NCBI GenBank assembly: GCA_020052415.1
Contig: JAGVPB010000065.1
Coordinates: 1 to 64,000 of the forward strand
Source: Bacteroidales bacterium
GTDB taxonomy: Bacteria > Bacteroidota > Bacteroidia > Bacteroidales > JAADJA01
DNA: 64,000 bases
Direction of reading: 5' to 3'
Part shown: positions 10,214-19,297 of the stretch, piece by piece
How the letters are laid out: each line of letters starts with the position of its first letter
Position numbering within the stretch: the stretch's first letter is position 1
Notes under the pieces: generated by a model
Database searches by the model: none
Seen by the model: only the letters and a program-made list of their open reading frames with translations
What the model was told of the DNA's origin: nothing
Program-made: the position numbers and the translations under genes

Positions 10214-11800
10214 ATGAAAGCAATAGTTCAAATTACCATATTTATTATTCTAGCGAAACTAAATATAAGTGCCCAAGACCAGGATTGGGAGGTTCATATT
10301 GGTGTTAATGGAAGATATGATGAAGCTAAATCATTGATAGAATTTTATGACAAAGGTTATTACGTTGAGGGGGGGTATGATATTAATTCAAATTGGTATG
10401 GATGGGAGGTAAAAACCAACATCAATGGAGATGTTTTATGGGATAAGAGTCTTGTTCATCAGGATTTTGAAGTTAGTAGTCGTGCAACCACATTAGATCA
10501 AGATGGCAACAGGTATGTATGTGGTAGAATTAATAATTGGCCGTTTGTAACCAAATTTGACTCATGTAGCGAGGAAATATGGTGTAAGATTCTTGTGGAT
10601 ATGGATTATTATCATGGCTATTCTATTGATATACTTATGAACGAAAAGAATGAAATCATTTTAATGACTAAATATGATGATGATCCTGAAATTGAAGTTT
10701 TATTTTTAGAGTGTTTAAGTGAGGATGGAAATTATTTATGGAAAAAGCCTTATGCTACTAAAATTAATCATCCATGGATTACTGAACCAAATGCCTATGA
10801 TTTAATGGAATATAATAAGGAGTATTACATTTCAGGATTCTGCTATTGGCCCTTCCCGGATGATACCTTACACGTATTCCTGCGCCCATTATTTATTGGT
10901 ATAGATAGTATATTCAATGAAAAATGGATATTGCCTTTTTATGCATTGGATTCAGTATTTGGTGATGCGTATAAGAGTATCCCTTTGAATGATTCAGTTT
11001 TTATGGGTGTTGGGTTAAGGCGAATTGAATCAAATAGTACAAACACTTTAATAATGTTGTACAATATAAATGGTGAAGAATTAGGCTATAGTCAAATTCC
11101 CAATGATTCAATAGGAAGTAATGTGTTTTTTAATTATATTTCAGAAGTAGAAAGAGTTAATGACTCATTATTTTTATCCTTATTTTATCTTGCCTTTTCT
11201 CCCGGTGTCGCGTTACCATTTGCAGATGTTATATTTGATAAAAATGCGCAAATTTATAATATATCCAGCGAGCCACCAAATGCTACAGGTTGGGCGCATT
11301 TTATTACATCCTCAGATGGTAATTTTGTAAATGCAATGGGATGGGAAAATGCTAATGGGGATAGGGACATTTACCTTTATAAAATAGATAAAGACCTTCA
11401 GCCGGTACCATTCGATACTAATACATACACGTACGACAGCCTTTGCCCGGAGCCCATACAATCGGGCACAATAGATTTATCGGATTGCCTTGTATGGACA
11501 GGCACTGAGGAAATACCTTCACCGGAGGAATACTATTCCTTTATTGCTACTATCCCCATTACTGCTTTCCCCAACCCCGCCGAAACCGAAATCACCCTTG
11601 CCTTCCAAAACACCGATCATCATAACAATATGTTATTGGAGTGCTACAACATTTACGGGCAAAGGGTTCACAGCGAAAAGATATGGAAAGGGCAGCAGGA
11701 GACGAGGATAGACCTGCAAGGCTGGGCGAAAGGGTTGTATTTTGCGGTGGTGAAGAGCGATGGGAAGGTGGCGGGTACGGGGAGGTTTGTGATTAAATAA
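10214..11800 (+). CDS. Secreted protein of unknown function with T9SS sorting domain
   Basis: 528 aa from the ATG at 10214, where the signal peptide begins (MKAIVQITIFIILAKLNISAQ); the frame is open 28 codons further upstream but that extension overlaps the previous gene and lies before the signal peptide. The body is rich in short WxxK/D strands (NGDVLWDKSL, DGNYLWKKPY, NEKWILPFYA) like single-strand repeats of secreted beta-propellers. The end is a T9SS type A domain: ITAFPNPAETEITLAF, YNIYGQRVHSE, GLYFAVVKSDGK. The last 250 bp are clearly richer in G and C than the rest of the gene, suggesting that the sorting domain has a different origin or has been exchanged with other cargo genes. Confidence 0.8.
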   Translation: MKAIVQITIFIILAKLNISAQDQDWEVHIGVNGRYDEAKSLIEFYDKGYYVEGGYDINSNWYGWEVKTNINGDVLWDKSLVHQDFEVSSRATTLDQDGNRYVCGRINNWPFVTKFDSCSEEIWCKILVDMDYYHGYSIDILMNEKNEIILMTKYDDDPEIEVLFLECLSEDGNYLWKKPYATKINHPWITEPNAYDLMEYNKEYYISGFCYWPFPDDTLHVFLRPLFIGIDSIFNEKWILPFYALDSVFGDAYKSIPLNDSVFMGVGLRRIESNSTNTLIMLYNINGEELGYSQIPNDSIGSNVFFNYISEVERVNDSLFLSLFYLAFSPGVALPFADVIFDKNAQIYNISSEPPNATGWAHFITSSDGNFVNAMGWENANGDRDIYLYKIDKDLQPVPFDTNTYTYDSLCPEPIQSGTIDLSDCLVWTGTEEIPSPEEYYSFIATIPITAFPNPAETEITLAFQNTDHHNNMLLECYNIYGQRVHSEKIWKGQQETRIDLQGWAKGLYFAVVKSDGKVAGTGRFVIK

Positions 11801-11837
11801 GATTATTCAATCTTCAACTTGTTATATGATAAAATGA

Positions 11838-12821
11838 TTATGCCCTGCTGCTCTTATAAACAGTCACGAATTCAACCTGCTTCTTTTTAAAATATTGCTG
11901 CGCTTCGGGGAGGTTAGTGGTAAATCCAAGCAGGTATCCTCCACCGCCTGAACCGCAAAGCTTCAGCTTGAATTTGCCGGATTCCAATCCTTCCTTCCAC
12001 GCCGGTTTGTAGTTTTCGGGGATCATGGAATCGAAATATTCGTACTGCAGTTCCGAAAGTTTCGAGAGGTTCTCAAAGAAATTTTTTAATTCCCCGCCGA
12101 TCAGGTTCCTGATACATAAACTGTTCAATGGAATATATTTATCGGTTATCACACTGAAATAATCAGGGTCATCACAACGGCTGATGAAATGATTCACCAG
12201 GGGTCCTGTTTTCCCTGGCTGTCCGGTATTTAAAAGAAATATAGCAGAATCACCATTGAATTTGTTTCGCGGAATGCCTACGGTTTCAATCTGAGTTTTG
12301 GAGGTGATAAGCAATGGAAATTTTATATAGGAATTCAAAGGATCTATACCTGAGCTGCGACCATGGAAATGGTTTTCCATTGCAGAAAAGATGTCTTTCA
12401 GCTTCAGTGTATCTTTTTGGCTCACCGAACGGCCACCTGCGATCCTGTCGTTCGCATAACGGCTGTATATCGCAGCTACCAGCGCTCCTGAACTGCCCAA
12501 TCCAAATCCCTGCGGAATAGATGATTCAAAGTACAATCCCTTGTTAAGGTCGCGTTTGAAAGCATCAAGATTGATGTTAACGGGAAGCTTTCCTTTGGCT
12601 TTCAGGCCTGCAAGTTTTTCTGCAAATTCCCTTAGCTGCAAATTCGAATTTACCGCAAAATCGTAATCTGTGTATTTATATCTTTCATTTTCATTATTGA
12701 AACTCAGTTCTCCATGAAAATGAGTAAAGGGGATAGTCAGAGCCCAGGAATCAAAAATGATCCCGTATTCTCCGAACAGAATTATTTTACCGTAAAATAT
12801 ATCGTTTAATGGTTTTCCCAT
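11838..12821 (-). CDS. GHMP kinase, probable mevalonate kinase
   Basis: 327 aa, the usual size for mevalonate kinase. N-terminal motif GKIILFGEYGII (substrate loop), phosphate-binding motif 2 at about residues 105-120 (PQGFGLGSSGALVAA) and C-terminal motif 3 (CGSGGGGYLLGF) are all present. Mevalonate kinases phosphorylate mevalonate with ATP in the isoprenoid pathway. It is read in the same direction as the decarboxylase, second GHMP kinase and HMG-CoA reductase upstream, 165 bp after the decarboxylase, so it is either the last gene of that operon or separately promoted. Assignment to mevalonate rather than phosphomevalonate rests on the FGEYGI motif and context. Confidence 0.75.
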   Translation of the reverse strand: MGKPLNDIFYGKIILFGEYGIIFDSWALTIPFTHFHGELSFNNENERYKYTDYDFAVNSNLQLREFAEKLAGLKAKGKLPVNINLDAFKRDLNKGLYFESSIPQGFGLGSSGALVAAIYSRYANDRIAGGRSVSQKDTLKLKDIFSAMENHFHGRSSGIDPLNSYIKFPLLITSKTQIETVGIPRNKFNGDSAIFLLNTGQPGKTGPLVNHFISRCDDPDYFSVITDKYIPLNSLCIRNLIGGELKNFFENLSKLSELQYEYFDSMIPENYKPAWKEGLESGKFKLKLCGSGGGGYLLGFTTNLPEAQQYFKKKQVEFVTVYKSSRA

Positions 12822-12986
12822 TTACCTGCATTCCAGTTTTATCTTAATTCCTGATCATTTCTGAGTGGGTACAATGCCCGATTTTTATGCGACCGCGAAA
12901 TTATCATTTTTTTTTAATCATGACCTGATCACTGAACTTCTATTCTTTTTTAAATATTCTTTATTCAACCGGTTCTGTAATTAAAT

Positions 12987-14105
12987 TCAGAATAACCTTT
13001 CCGGCCCTTTTCCGATCCGGTCATCTATCCAATGTTTGTTCTCACACAAGCTTAAAAGCTCTGAGAAGATAAATGGTTTTATTGCTTCTGCATCTTTTAG
13101 CTGATATAACAGATGAACATTTGGACCTGCATCCAGTGTAAAAGCTAAAAACAGCCCGCTTTTCATCCTGAATTCCCTGATTCTGCCGATAATGTTCCAG
13201 GTTGCCTCTTTTAACAATGAATATCCGACATTACCTGAAATCATCATTGCATGAAGGCTTAAGGCTTCGTTTTCAACCACACTGATAAATGATTGCTCAT
13301 CGCCGATAACCATTGCATTTATTAATTTCTCCAGATTTTCCCGGGCCTGTCTGTATCGGGCTGATGCAAAAGGATGGCCATCCATAGTTTTATGTCCCTG
13401 ACTGCTGCTTACTTCTTTTTTTCCTGAATCAACGATCAGAATAGCATCTGCCAGACTCTTAAACACCGGCTTTAATTCGTTGTTCACATTTACTGCAGCT
13501 TCATCCGTTGAACCTCTGATTAATTTATTTTTCCCCCACACCGACCAATCTCCATAAACCGAACGTGCAGCACTTCCTGACCCAAGCCTGGCAATAAATG
13601 AAGCTTTGGTGAAAAAATCTTTATCATTTTTCAGGGTTCCGAATAGATCTTTTTCAATCGAAACAAGGCACAGCGCCAGTGAACTCATTGCCGAAGCCGA
13701 TGATGCAATGCCCGATGAATGCGGAAATGAATTCCTGCTCTCAATTTTAAATTCAAAATGACTGATAAAAGGTAGAAATTCAGCCACTTTCTGGAGAAAA
13801 GCATTGATCCTTAAATCGAATACAAAATTGGGTTGCCCTTCAAACATAAAATCAACCTTCAAATTTCCTGACCCTGTATTTCCGTTATTACCCCTATACC
13901 TGTATTCCACACTGGTTTCAGTGAAGGATTCTTCCAATACAAAACTTAGAGATGGATTTTGCGGAAGCTGGAAATCCCGTTTGCCCCAGTATTTGATAAG
14001 GGCAATATTCGACGGGCTTCGCCAGGCCACTGATCCGGGACTTACGGATGGACTGATACCAGTGAGTTTCCCGGCTTCATTCTCATATTTCTGCGCTAAG
14101 GTCAC
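12987..14105 (-). CDS. mvaD: Diphosphomevalonate decarboxylase
   Basis: 372 aa. The family hallmark PSNIALIKYWGKRD is at about residues 31-44, followed by PQNPSLSF; the GHMP phosphate loop is HSSGIASSASAMSSLAL near 129-145; SGSAARSVYG near 175; and the C-terminal AFTLDAGPNVH. It catalyses ATP-dependent decarboxylation of mevalonate 5-diphosphate to isopentenyl diphosphate. Its start overlaps the stop of the preceding kinase by 4 bp (14102-14105), indicating translational coupling in one operon. The identification is secure. Confidence 0.93.
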   Translation of the reverse strand: MTLAQKYENEAGKLTGISPSVSPGSVAWRSPSNIALIKYWGKRDFQLPQNPSLSFVLEESFTETSVEYRYRGNNGNTGSGNLKVDFMFEGQPNFVFDLRINAFLQKVAEFLPFISHFEFKIESRNSFPHSSGIASSASAMSSLALCLVSIEKDLFGTLKNDKDFFTKASFIARLGSGSAARSVYGDWSVWGKNKLIRGSTDEAAVNVNNELKPVFKSLADAILIVDSGKKEVSSSQGHKTMDGHPFASARYRQARENLEKLINAMVIGDEQSFISVVENEALSLHAMMISGNVGYSLLKEATWNIIGRIREFRMKSGLFLAFTLDAGPNVHLLYQLKDAEAIKPFIFSELLSLCENKHWIDDRIGKGPERLF

Positions 14106-15019
14106 CTTATTTTGACGAGTTCCTGAAAAGTAAATACTGTTTGAATTTTTTTCGATTCCAGGTATTTTATTAATTCCTGCTTTGAACGGTGCCAGGTAAG
14201 CATCGCGAAGTCACCGCCCCAGGCCCCCAATGATTTTACCTCTCCGTCAAGATCGCTGAAACGTTCTTCTTTTAATTTCTTTTGCTGTAAAACTGAAGAT
14301 AATAATTTTTCATGTTCTCTAACGGCCTTCTCAAAATCGTAAAGGTTTTCTGCAAAAGCTATTTCCTGACTAAGTTTTGAAACGATCTCGATTTCATTTC
14401 TGACATTTACCTTTCGGGAATAGAATTCATTTACACTTTCATCCGAATTTTGCTTGTTGCCCAGGTAAATAAAATAAATCCTGTCGCTGAAAGACGGATT
14501 AAAATCTACCTTCTGAACATCATAACTTTCTTCCTGAATCTTAAAAAACACCGGTCCGTCTTCCTGTGCACAAACAACATCATATCCTGAACCCTGTGAT
14601 ACTTTTTTGTGTAAAGCAAAAGGACTTACTTCTGCCCATAATGCAATATTCGAGATGAGCCCTGAACTGCTTCCCAATCCCCACAAAAGATCAAAGCCGG
14701 TTCTAACCTCAATTTTTACTCCGCCATGCTTTTCAAAAAATCCAGGATTTAACTGTCCAGTCGCCTTTAAAATTCTTCCAAGCCGATCGGCTGTCCTGGG
14801 TTCAGACGAATAAATAATTTTAAGTGTAGGAATGTGGAATTGAGCTTTGAACCATAGCTTGTCATATTCATAGCTTTCCCAGGTGAGTAATGAATTGTCA
14901 TCAGATACCTTAACCTCCAAAGTCTGACCGAAATTCACAGGGGCAGCGAGCGATATAGCCCCTTTAAGTACCAGGTATTCTCCTGAAATGAGTAATTTGC
15001 CGTGAGAATAAAACTTCAT
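14102..15019 (-). CDS. GYDIA-family GHMP kinase, candidate phosphomevalonate kinase
   Basis: 305 aa. N-terminal YSHGKLLISGEYLVLKGA is the GHMP substrate motif, GLGSSSGLISNIALWA the ATP loop, and SGSGYDVVCAQ corresponds to the GYDIA signature that names this Bacteroidota family; LGAWGGDFAMLTW is the third motif. It sits between HMG-CoA reductase and diphosphomevalonate decarboxylase with 4-bp overlaps on both sides. As the pathway needs a phosphomevalonate kinase and no other candidate is here, that is the most likely role, but this is inferred from position and not from specific residues. Confidence 0.75.
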   Translation of the reverse strand: MKFYSHGKLLISGEYLVLKGAISLAAPVNFGQTLEVKVSDDNSLLTWESYEYDKLWFKAQFHIPTLKIIYSSEPRTADRLGRILKATGQLNPGFFEKHGGVKIEVRTGFDLLWGLGSSSGLISNIALWAEVSPFALHKKVSQGSGYDVVCAQEDGPVFFKIQEESYDVQKVDFNPSFSDRIYFIYLGNKQNSDESVNEFYSRKVNVRNEIEIVSKLSQEIAFAENLYDFEKAVREHEKLLSSVLQQKKLKEERFSDLDGEVKSLGAWGGDFAMLTWHRSKQELIKYLESKKIQTVFTFQELVKIR

Positions 15020-16377
15020 TCTTTATTTGCCAGCATTGCTTTTTTGGCAATTGCAGGCTCTCTCATGTTTTTAAGAAAGGTCTCTACAGAATTGTAGGAA
15101 ACTTTTTCATCTTCGAAGAATAATTTTGCCTGTTCTTTTTCGGGATCAGTAGCTTCGAACTGGTTGAGAATATTCAGCAGGTGCATTTTCATGTGGCCTT
15201 TTTGAATGCCTTTGGTCACAAGCGATTTTATGGCGCCAAAATTATTAGCTAACCCAACAGTCGCGGCAATCCTCATCAATTCTTCAGCTCCCGGATTTCC
15301 TAACAACTCAAGCGATTTTTTTGCAATCGGGTGCAATGCAGTCAAGCCTCCTACAGTTCCCAAAGAAAGCGGTACTGTAAGCGAATACCGGAACATTCCA
15401 TTTTCAAGGTTAATATCGGTCAGGCTCCTGTATTTCCCATCCTTTGCTGCGTATGTATGTCCGCATGCTTCAATAGCCCTGAAATCATTACCGGTTGCAA
15501 GTGCAACAGCATCAATGCCATTGAAAATACCTTTATTATGAGTCGTTGCCCTGTTGGTATCAACTTTTGCTATCTGAACTGCTTTTTCAAACTTCCATGC
15601 GAACTTTTCAGCCGTCATATTTTCATCAAAAGTTCCAAGTGCAGAAACAGGACATTCAATTGATGATTTCACAAGGCAATCGGGTGTATAATTTGAAAGA
15701 ATGGCCATAATCACTTCACAGTTTCTTTCCTCACCGGTAAAAAACGGGCTATCCATGAAAAAATCCTTTAGCTCTGAAGTAAATTCTTCGAGGCAGGTGT
15801 TGATAAAGTTGGCGCCCATCGAATCCACTGTTTCGAAGGATACTTTCAATTGAAAATAATCCTGAATTTCATTTGACTTATCTATGAGTTCAATATCCAG
15901 AATTCCTCCACCCCTGTTTCGCATGTTATGGGTGATGTACCGGGTGCGGTCGAGCAAACGGTCTTTCAGATCGGGCATCAGGGTTTTAAGCTTATCTGTA
16001 TTTCCTTTCCAGATAAAATGCACCTGGCCGATTTTGGTTGTTGAAATTACTTCGGTATGAAACCCGCCGCGGTCGGACCAGAATTTAGCACTTTTTGATG
16101 CAGCAGCCACGACAGAGCTTTCCTCAATTACCATAGGCACATGGTAAACCTTGCCATCAATGATAAAATTGGGAGCAATTCCATAGGGAAAGTAAAAATT
16201 CGTGATGGTGTTCTCACTGAAATCATCAAATAGTTGTTGTTTGTTTTGGTCAGAATGCAAAAAGCTTTTTAGTTCATTGACGGATTCATCAGGATTTTCA
16301 AAATGTTCAGCAATCAACTGTAGTTTTTGTTCTTTGGATAGCTTTGAAAATCCGCAGATTATTTTTTTTTCTTTCAT
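15016..16377 (-). CDS. Hydroxymethylglutaryl-CoA reductase, class II (degradative-type)
   Basis: 453 aa. Class II features: ENTITNFYFPYGIAPNF near the N-terminus, the ATGNDFRAIEACGHTYA nucleotide/substrate segment, VPLSLGTVGGLTALHP, and the catalytic His region KGHMKMHLLN close to the end. The enzyme interconverts HMG-CoA and mevalonate; given the kinases and decarboxylase behind it, it runs in the biosynthetic direction here. First gene of the four-gene mevalonate block, overlapping the next by 4 bp. The 183-bp gap to the divergent reductase gene at 16561 should hold both promoters. Confidence 0.92.
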   Translation of the reverse strand: MKEKKIICGFSKLSKEQKLQLIAEHFENPDESVNELKSFLHSDQNKQQLFDDFSENTITNFYFPYGIAPNFIIDGKVYHVPMVIEESSVVAAASKSAKFWSDRGGFHTEVISTTKIGQVHFIWKGNTDKLKTLMPDLKDRLLDRTRYITHNMRNRGGGILDIELIDKSNEIQDYFQLKVSFETVDSMGANFINTCLEEFTSELKDFFMDSPFFTGEERNCEVIMAILSNYTPDCLVKSSIECPVSALGTFDENMTAEKFAWKFEKAVQIAKVDTNRATTHNKGIFNGIDAVALATGNDFRAIEACGHTYAAKDGKYRSLTDINLENGMFRYSLTVPLSLGTVGGLTALHPIAKKSLELLGNPGAEELMRIAATVGLANNFGAIKSLVTKGIQKGHMKMHLLNILNQFEATDPEKEQAKLFFEDEKVSYNSVETFLKNMREPAIAKKAMLANKE

Positions 16378-16534
16378 TGAGTACTTTTTCTGATATTATT
16401 TTTTCCTGTTTCGGAAAATTAAATACGGGCTGCAAAGATACAATGTTTCATAAAACAAGAGCTTAAACAACAATCAAATGATTTAGTTTGAAAAGCCTGG
16501 TTTTATAGCTGTTAAAAATTTCAATGATAACATA

Positions 16535-16542
16535 TATCTTTG
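16535..16542 (+). promoter_or_regulatory. Bacteroidota -7 element for the reductase-ubiE operon
   Basis: TATCTTTG matches the TAnnTTTG box of Bacteroidota primary-sigma promoters, 18 bp before the ATG at 16561. No convincing -33 TTTG is seen at the right distance. Confidence 0.5.
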
Positions 16543-16560
16543 ACCCTGAAATAACCTGTG

Positions 16561-17796
16561 ATGAATAAAACGGATATTTGTATTGTAGGAGCCGGGCCGG
16601 CGGGTTCATTTGCTGCCTTATTCCTTGCTAAAAATGGTATTCCTTGTACTTTATTCGATAAAGCGAAATTTCCGCGCGATAAAATCTGCGGCGATGGCAT
16701 CAGTGGCTGGGTTTTAACCATTCTCAGCGAACTCGACGGTAATTTGCTAAAGCGATTGTCAGAACAACCTTTTATCCTGCCTTCTTATGGAATTCGCATC
16801 GCAGCTCCAAATCATAAATACCTTGATATTCCATTTGCAGATAACGGCTTACTCCAGCCTGGACTGTCGCCGGGCTTTACAGGAAAAAGATTTGATTTTG
16901 ACCGGTTCATGATTGACGAAGTCCGGACTAAGAAGGAGGTTGATTTACGGGAAGCTACCGAAATTACAGGATTTGAAAAAACAAAAAGCGGAATTAGACT
17001 TTCTACCTCTGACGGTGAAAAAATTGAATCCCGTTTGGTAATATTTGCAGATGGCGCAAATTCGAAATTTGCAAAAAATCCCGGAGGACTGGAAAAAAAT
17101 AAAAAGAATACCATGACCGGCCTTAAGGCTTATTACAAAGGTGTTACCGGATTTCATGAAAAAAACTATGTTGAGCTTCATTTTCTGAAAGACATCCTGC
17201 CCGGATATTTCTGGATATTTCCGTTACCGGGCGATACAGCAAATGTTGGTATCGGCCTTGATCAATACAGGATAAGCCGCAGGAAGCTGAATTTAAAGGA
17301 TAAAATGCTTGAAAGTATCGAACGGATACCTTATCTGAAGGAACGATTTAAAAATGCTGAGATGATCTCAAAAGTACAGGCATACAACCTTCCGTTATGG
17401 GACGGGAAAAGAAAGCTTTCGGGAGATCACTTTATGCTTGCCGGAGATGCTGCCAGCCTGATTGATCCGGTGACCGGTGAAGGTGTTGGGCATGCAGCCA
17501 TCAGTGGAATGTATGCAGCGGAACAGGCACGGCGTTCAATAGAAAATAAGAATTTTTCATCGGAATTTATGCGGCAGTATGATGTTGATCTATATAAACG
17601 CATCGGCCATGAGCTTTATATCAGCAGCAGGATTCCAAGGTTTATCCGGTTTCCCTGGCTGTTCAATATGATGGTTAATAAGGGTTTAAAGAGTAAGACC
17701 CTGCAGGAAAGGCTAGGCCTTGCAATGACAGACCTGGAAGTGCGGAAGCGGCTCAAAGATCCTTCACTCTATCTTAAAGTTTTATTCGGAAGATAG
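16561..17796 (+). CDS. Geranylgeranyl reductase family FAD-dependent oxidoreductase
   Basis: 411 aa from the ATG at 16561 (a GTG precedes it directly). FAD-binding CIVGAGPAGSFAALFLA at residues 7-23, KICGDGISGW near 43, and the second flavin motif GDAASLIDPVTGEGVGHA near 300. The family hydrogenates isoprenoid double bonds in lipids, chlorophyll side chains or menaquinone (MenJ type). It is separated by only 2 bp from the menaquinone methyltransferase gene and is divergent from the mevalonate operon, so partial saturation of the menaquinone tail is the most economical role; this is an inference. It could also act on a polar lipid. Confidence 0.85.
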   Translation: MNKTDICIVGAGPAGSFAALFLAKNGIPCTLFDKAKFPRDKICGDGISGWVLTILSELDGNLLKRLSEQPFILPSYGIRIAAPNHKYLDIPFADNGLLQPGLSPGFTGKRFDFDRFMIDEVRTKKEVDLREATEITGFEKTKSGIRLSTSDGEKIESRLVIFADGANSKFAKNPGGLEKNKKNTMTGLKAYYKGVTGFHEKNYVELHFLKDILPGYFWIFPLPGDTANVGIGLDQYRISRRKLNLKDKMLESIERIPYLKERFKNAEMISKVQAYNLPLWDGKRKLSGDHFMLAGDAASLIDPVTGEGVGHAAISGMYAAEQARRSIENKNFSSEFMRQYDVDLYKRIGHELYISSRIPRFIRFPWLFNMMVNKGLKSKTLQERLGLAMTDLEVRKRLKDPSLYLKVLFGR

Positions 17797-17798
17797 CC

Positions 17799-18506
17799 AT
17801 GAAAGAGGAAGGTAAAGCCAGGCAGCAGGTGAGATCAATGTTTAACAGCATAGCTCCTAAATATGATTTTCTGAACCATTTTCTTTCACTTGGAATTGAT
17901 TATTCATGGAGAAAAAAAGTAATCCGGTTGCTGAGTGAATACCATCCCCGAAAAATTCTTGATGTCGCCACCGGAACCGCGGACCTTGCAATTGCAGCAG
18001 TAAAACTGGACCCTGATGAGATCATCGGGATTGATCTTGCAGAAGAAATGCTCGAAATCGGCAGGAAGAAAATTTTAATAAAAGGTCTCGATCACCTGAT
18101 CCGGCTTGAACCTGGTGATTCGGAAAATCTGGAATTCAGCGATGAAAGATTTGATGCTGTGATGGTCGCTTTTGGTGTGAGGAATTTCGAGCATCTCGAT
18201 ACAGGATTATCCGAAATGTACAGGGTTTTAAACAAAGGCGGAATCGTTGCCATTCTTGAATTTTCAAAACCGTCAGGATTTCCTGTAAAACAACTTTATT
18301 ATTTCTATTTCAGGCATATCCTTCCCTGGGTCGGTCGCATTGTTTCGGGAAACAATTCCGCCTATACCTACCTGCCGGAATCGGTAATAAATTTCCCGTC
18401 AGGGAACCAATTTTTACAGTGCATGTCGGATGCAGGCTTTCGTGAAAATTCGCATAGGACGCTGACTTTTGGTATTGCCACACTTTATTCGGGTTATAAA
18501 AAATAA
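17799..18506 (+). CDS. menG: Demethylmenaquinone methyltransferase
   Basis: 235 aa. UbiE/MenG signature: MFNSIAPKYDFLNHFLSLG at residues 15-33, SAM-binding ILDVATGTADLAIA near 55, MVAFGVRNFEHLD near 124 and GGIVAILEFSKP near 150. It methylates demethylmenaquinone with SAM in the last step of menaquinone synthesis. Second gene of the operon starting at 16561. UbiE proteins of organisms with ubiquinone also act in that pathway, but Bacteroidota use menaquinone. Confidence 0.93.
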   Translation: MKEEGKARQQVRSMFNSIAPKYDFLNHFLSLGIDYSWRKKVIRLLSEYHPRKILDVATGTADLAIAAVKLDPDEIIGIDLAEEMLEIGRKKILIKGLDHLIRLEPGDSENLEFSDERFDAVMVAFGVRNFEHLDTGLSEMYRVLNKGGIVAILEFSKPSGFPVKQLYYFYFRHILPWVGRIVSGNNSAYTYLPESVINFPSGNQFLQCMSDAGFRENSHRTLTFGIATLYSGYKK

Positions 18507-18510
18507 AAGC

Positions 18511-19272
18511 ATGGAAATTATTACATCCAATCCCCAAAAGCTTTCCAAAGAGGACAATGTCAAACTCATCCTCGATTTTTTCCATCGCCTGATGATGCAT
18601 CATGCGATGTGGTTCGGCGAAGTACAGCATCAGTTGGGAACCGAAAAGGCTTATGAAGCGCTTGAGACAGCATGGAAGAATTCTCTTTCAATCCAATTGA
18701 CCCGGCTTGCGAAGACACTTGGATTCGGGCTGGACAACGGATTGCCAAAGCCATTGCTCGATTTGCCGGAAGAAGCGCTTGATAAACTGCGTGAAAGTAT
18801 CGCAGTCAATTGGCTGGCAACGGACGGAGTATGGTTTCAGGCGGTAGAATTCCAACATGGAATGAACGATGCCAAGCGATGTAATGACTCGTGCTGGGCG
18901 CATTTCTCACCTTTTGAGGCAAGGTCAATAAAAAGAATGATTGGATTAGATGAAAGCCCCGGATTGGAAGGCTTGAAAAAGGCTCTGCAATTCAGATTAT
19001 ATGCCTTCATCAACGAACAATCCTTTGCTGATGACTCAAACACCGGTTTTATTTTCAGGATGAACAAATGCCGGGTACAGGAAGCCCGGAAACGAAAAGG
19101 GCTGACAGATTATCCGTGCAAATCCGGCGGACTGGTTGAATATACTACATTTGCCGAAACCATTGATACACGGATAAAGACGGAATGTATTTGCTGTCCG
19201 CCGGATATGCATCCGGAAGAGTATTATTGTGTGTGGAGGTTTTCAATAAAAGATGATCCTGCATTGAATTAG
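18511..19272 (+). CDS. Conserved cytosolic protein, resembles DUF6125 family
   Basis: 253 aa from the ATG at 18511, 4 bp after the menG stop. No signal peptide. It opens with a helical part (KEDNVKLILDFFHRLMMHHA) and ends with a conserved cysteine cluster RIKTECICCPPDMHPEEYYC that looks like a metal or substrate site. The pattern agrees with what I recall of DUF6125 proteins, but I cannot check this. Function unknown; its position behind menG suggests a link with quinone or lipid metabolism but does not prove it. Confidence 0.7.
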   Translation: MEIITSNPQKLSKEDNVKLILDFFHRLMMHHAMWFGEVQHQLGTEKAYEALETAWKNSLSIQLTRLAKTLGFGLDNGLPKPLLDLPEEALDKLRESIAVNWLATDGVWFQAVEFQHGMNDAKRCNDSCWAHFSPFEARSIKRMIGLDESPGLEGLKKALQFRLYAFINEQSFADDSNTGFIFRMNKCRVQEARKRKGLTDYPCKSGGLVEYTTFAETIDTRIKTECICCPPDMHPEEYYCVWRFSIKDDPALN

Positions 19273-19297
19273 CATTTCACTGGAAAGCAAGATGTTT

